Shown: piece after piece, positions 63,447 through 64,000 of the stretch
Position numbering within the stretch: position 1 is the first letter of the stretch
How the letters are laid out: each line of letters opens with the position of its first letter
Source: Membranihabitans marinus
Lineage (GTDB): Bacteria > Bacteroidota > Bacteroidia > Chitinophagales > Saprospiraceae
NCBI RefSeq assembly: GCF_021729155.1
Contig: NZ_JAJQYA010000003.1
Location: 1-64,000, forward strand
Direction of reading: 5' to 3'
Length of the DNA: 64,000 nt
Program-made: the position numbers and the translations under genes
Notes under the pieces: model-generated
What the model saw: only the letters and a program-made list of their open reading frames with translations
Told to the model about the DNA's origin: nothing
Databases searched by the model: none

Positions 63447-64000
63447 ATTATGTACTAAAGGGAGGAAAGGGTGGATGCAATTAAATTGATTGTTATTGAG
63501 ATTGAATTCTGATTGGAAGTAGTGTGAATAAGGTAGGGGATTTCATAAGAAAATAAGAGGTTAGTCTAAGAGGCTGACAGGATAATTTGTTTTGATGAGG
63601 AGAAGGTGGAGACCATTTTCAAGGTTATGGCTGATAGGTGTACAGGAGGTCAAAAAATAAGAATCTCGCTGAAAGTGAGATTGATAAATTATAAGTGTAA
63701 TTCGTATTATATATAAGTCAAAATTGCCTTTAATTAGTTAGAGGTTGATGATTTATATAAGAGGGGAAGCGAAAGGGCAGGAGAGGTGAAAATTGGGTCA
63801 TTGAAGGATAAAACTGCTTTAAGTAGATAAGTGACAGCCAAAAATAAGGGTGAAATTTTGCTGTGATGTAGTAATAGCGTGGGGTTTTGTTATTTTCGAA
63901 TATATTGATGGAGTGAAAATTAGAAAACTAAATTGATTTTCTTTGAAATTGCATTAGGGTTTTTGCTAATGTGAATTGTATTCTGAATATTGTTACTTGA
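63447..64000. other. Intergenic region with a solitary repeat terminus
   Basis: No credible gene is seen in the last 550 bp. Bases 63687-63710 carry AATTATAAGTGTAATTCGTA then TTAT, the terminus shared with the islands and the MITE, here without adjacent hairpin modules. Confidence 0.6.

Overview
This 64 kb window is a chromosomal stretch of a Bacteroidota bacterium, most likely from the Saprospiria (Lewinella/Saprospira-like) branch. The evidence is family content: type IX secretion C-terminal sorting domains, a TonB receptor/DUF4249 pair, a RicT-like PSP1 protein, DUF5690 and DUF6495 proteins, an Nfu protein with an Nfu_N domain, and TAnnTTTG-type -7 promoter boxes just upstream of several starts. 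Many genes are secreted or periplasmic and act on glycans, sulfate esters or phosphate esters, as expected of a marine polymer degrader. No rRNA, tRNA, intact insertion sequence, phage gene or CRISPR array was recognised.

Layout. 1-330: end of a hairpin-repeat island. 0.6-4.4 kb: DUF1080 sugar-binding/hydrolase protein and a PVC-type heme protein. 4.5-9.4 kb: DUF5690 transporter divergent from a XRE-cupin regulator, a zinc alcohol dehydrogenase, a phosphonatase-like HAD hydrolase and a metallophosphoesterase, a probable organophosphonate locus. 9.4-10.9 kb: repeat island. 11.3-13.7 kb: two tandem small membrane proteins and a CPBP protease. 14-21.8 kb: two sulfatases around a large glycosidase-like protein, then a glycerophosphodiesterase. 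21.8-23.6 kb: repeat island. 24-27.9 kb: holB-ricT-lpdA operon. 28-29.5 kb: pterin synthase and a secreted metallophosphoesterase. 29.6-31.3 kb: repeat island. 31.4-35.2 kb: glyA, proB, queE. 36-40 kb: outer-membrane protein, TonB receptor, DUF4249 lipoprotein. 40-41.1 kb: repeat island. 41-44.4 kb: Dna2-like nuclease-helicase. 44.5-56.1 kb: BASS transporter, DUF937/OmpA protein, retropepsin-PDZ protein, NhaC antiporter, T9SS metalloprotease, cNMP/CBS/DUF294 protein and an exonuclease. 56.4-61.0 kb (minus): terC-apbE-exonuclease-MbnP-like-MbnH-like operon. 61.2-63.4 kb: DUF6495, Omp28-like T9SS protein and Nfu.

The outstanding feature is non-coding. About 6.9 kb (roughly a tenth) consists of intergenic islands built from short hairpin modules. 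Within a module class the loop is constant (for example ATTTA/TAAAT) while the two stem arms change together, so at least ten different stems surround the same loop. Modules follow a recurrent order, are shuffled in blocks between islands in both orientations, and in several places are bounded by a terminus (consensus GTAATTCGTAT) that also forms the inverted ends of a 161-bp MITE-like element. No transposase is present, so the elements look non-autonomous. Their mechanism and function are unknown to me and are the best candidate here for something undescribed.
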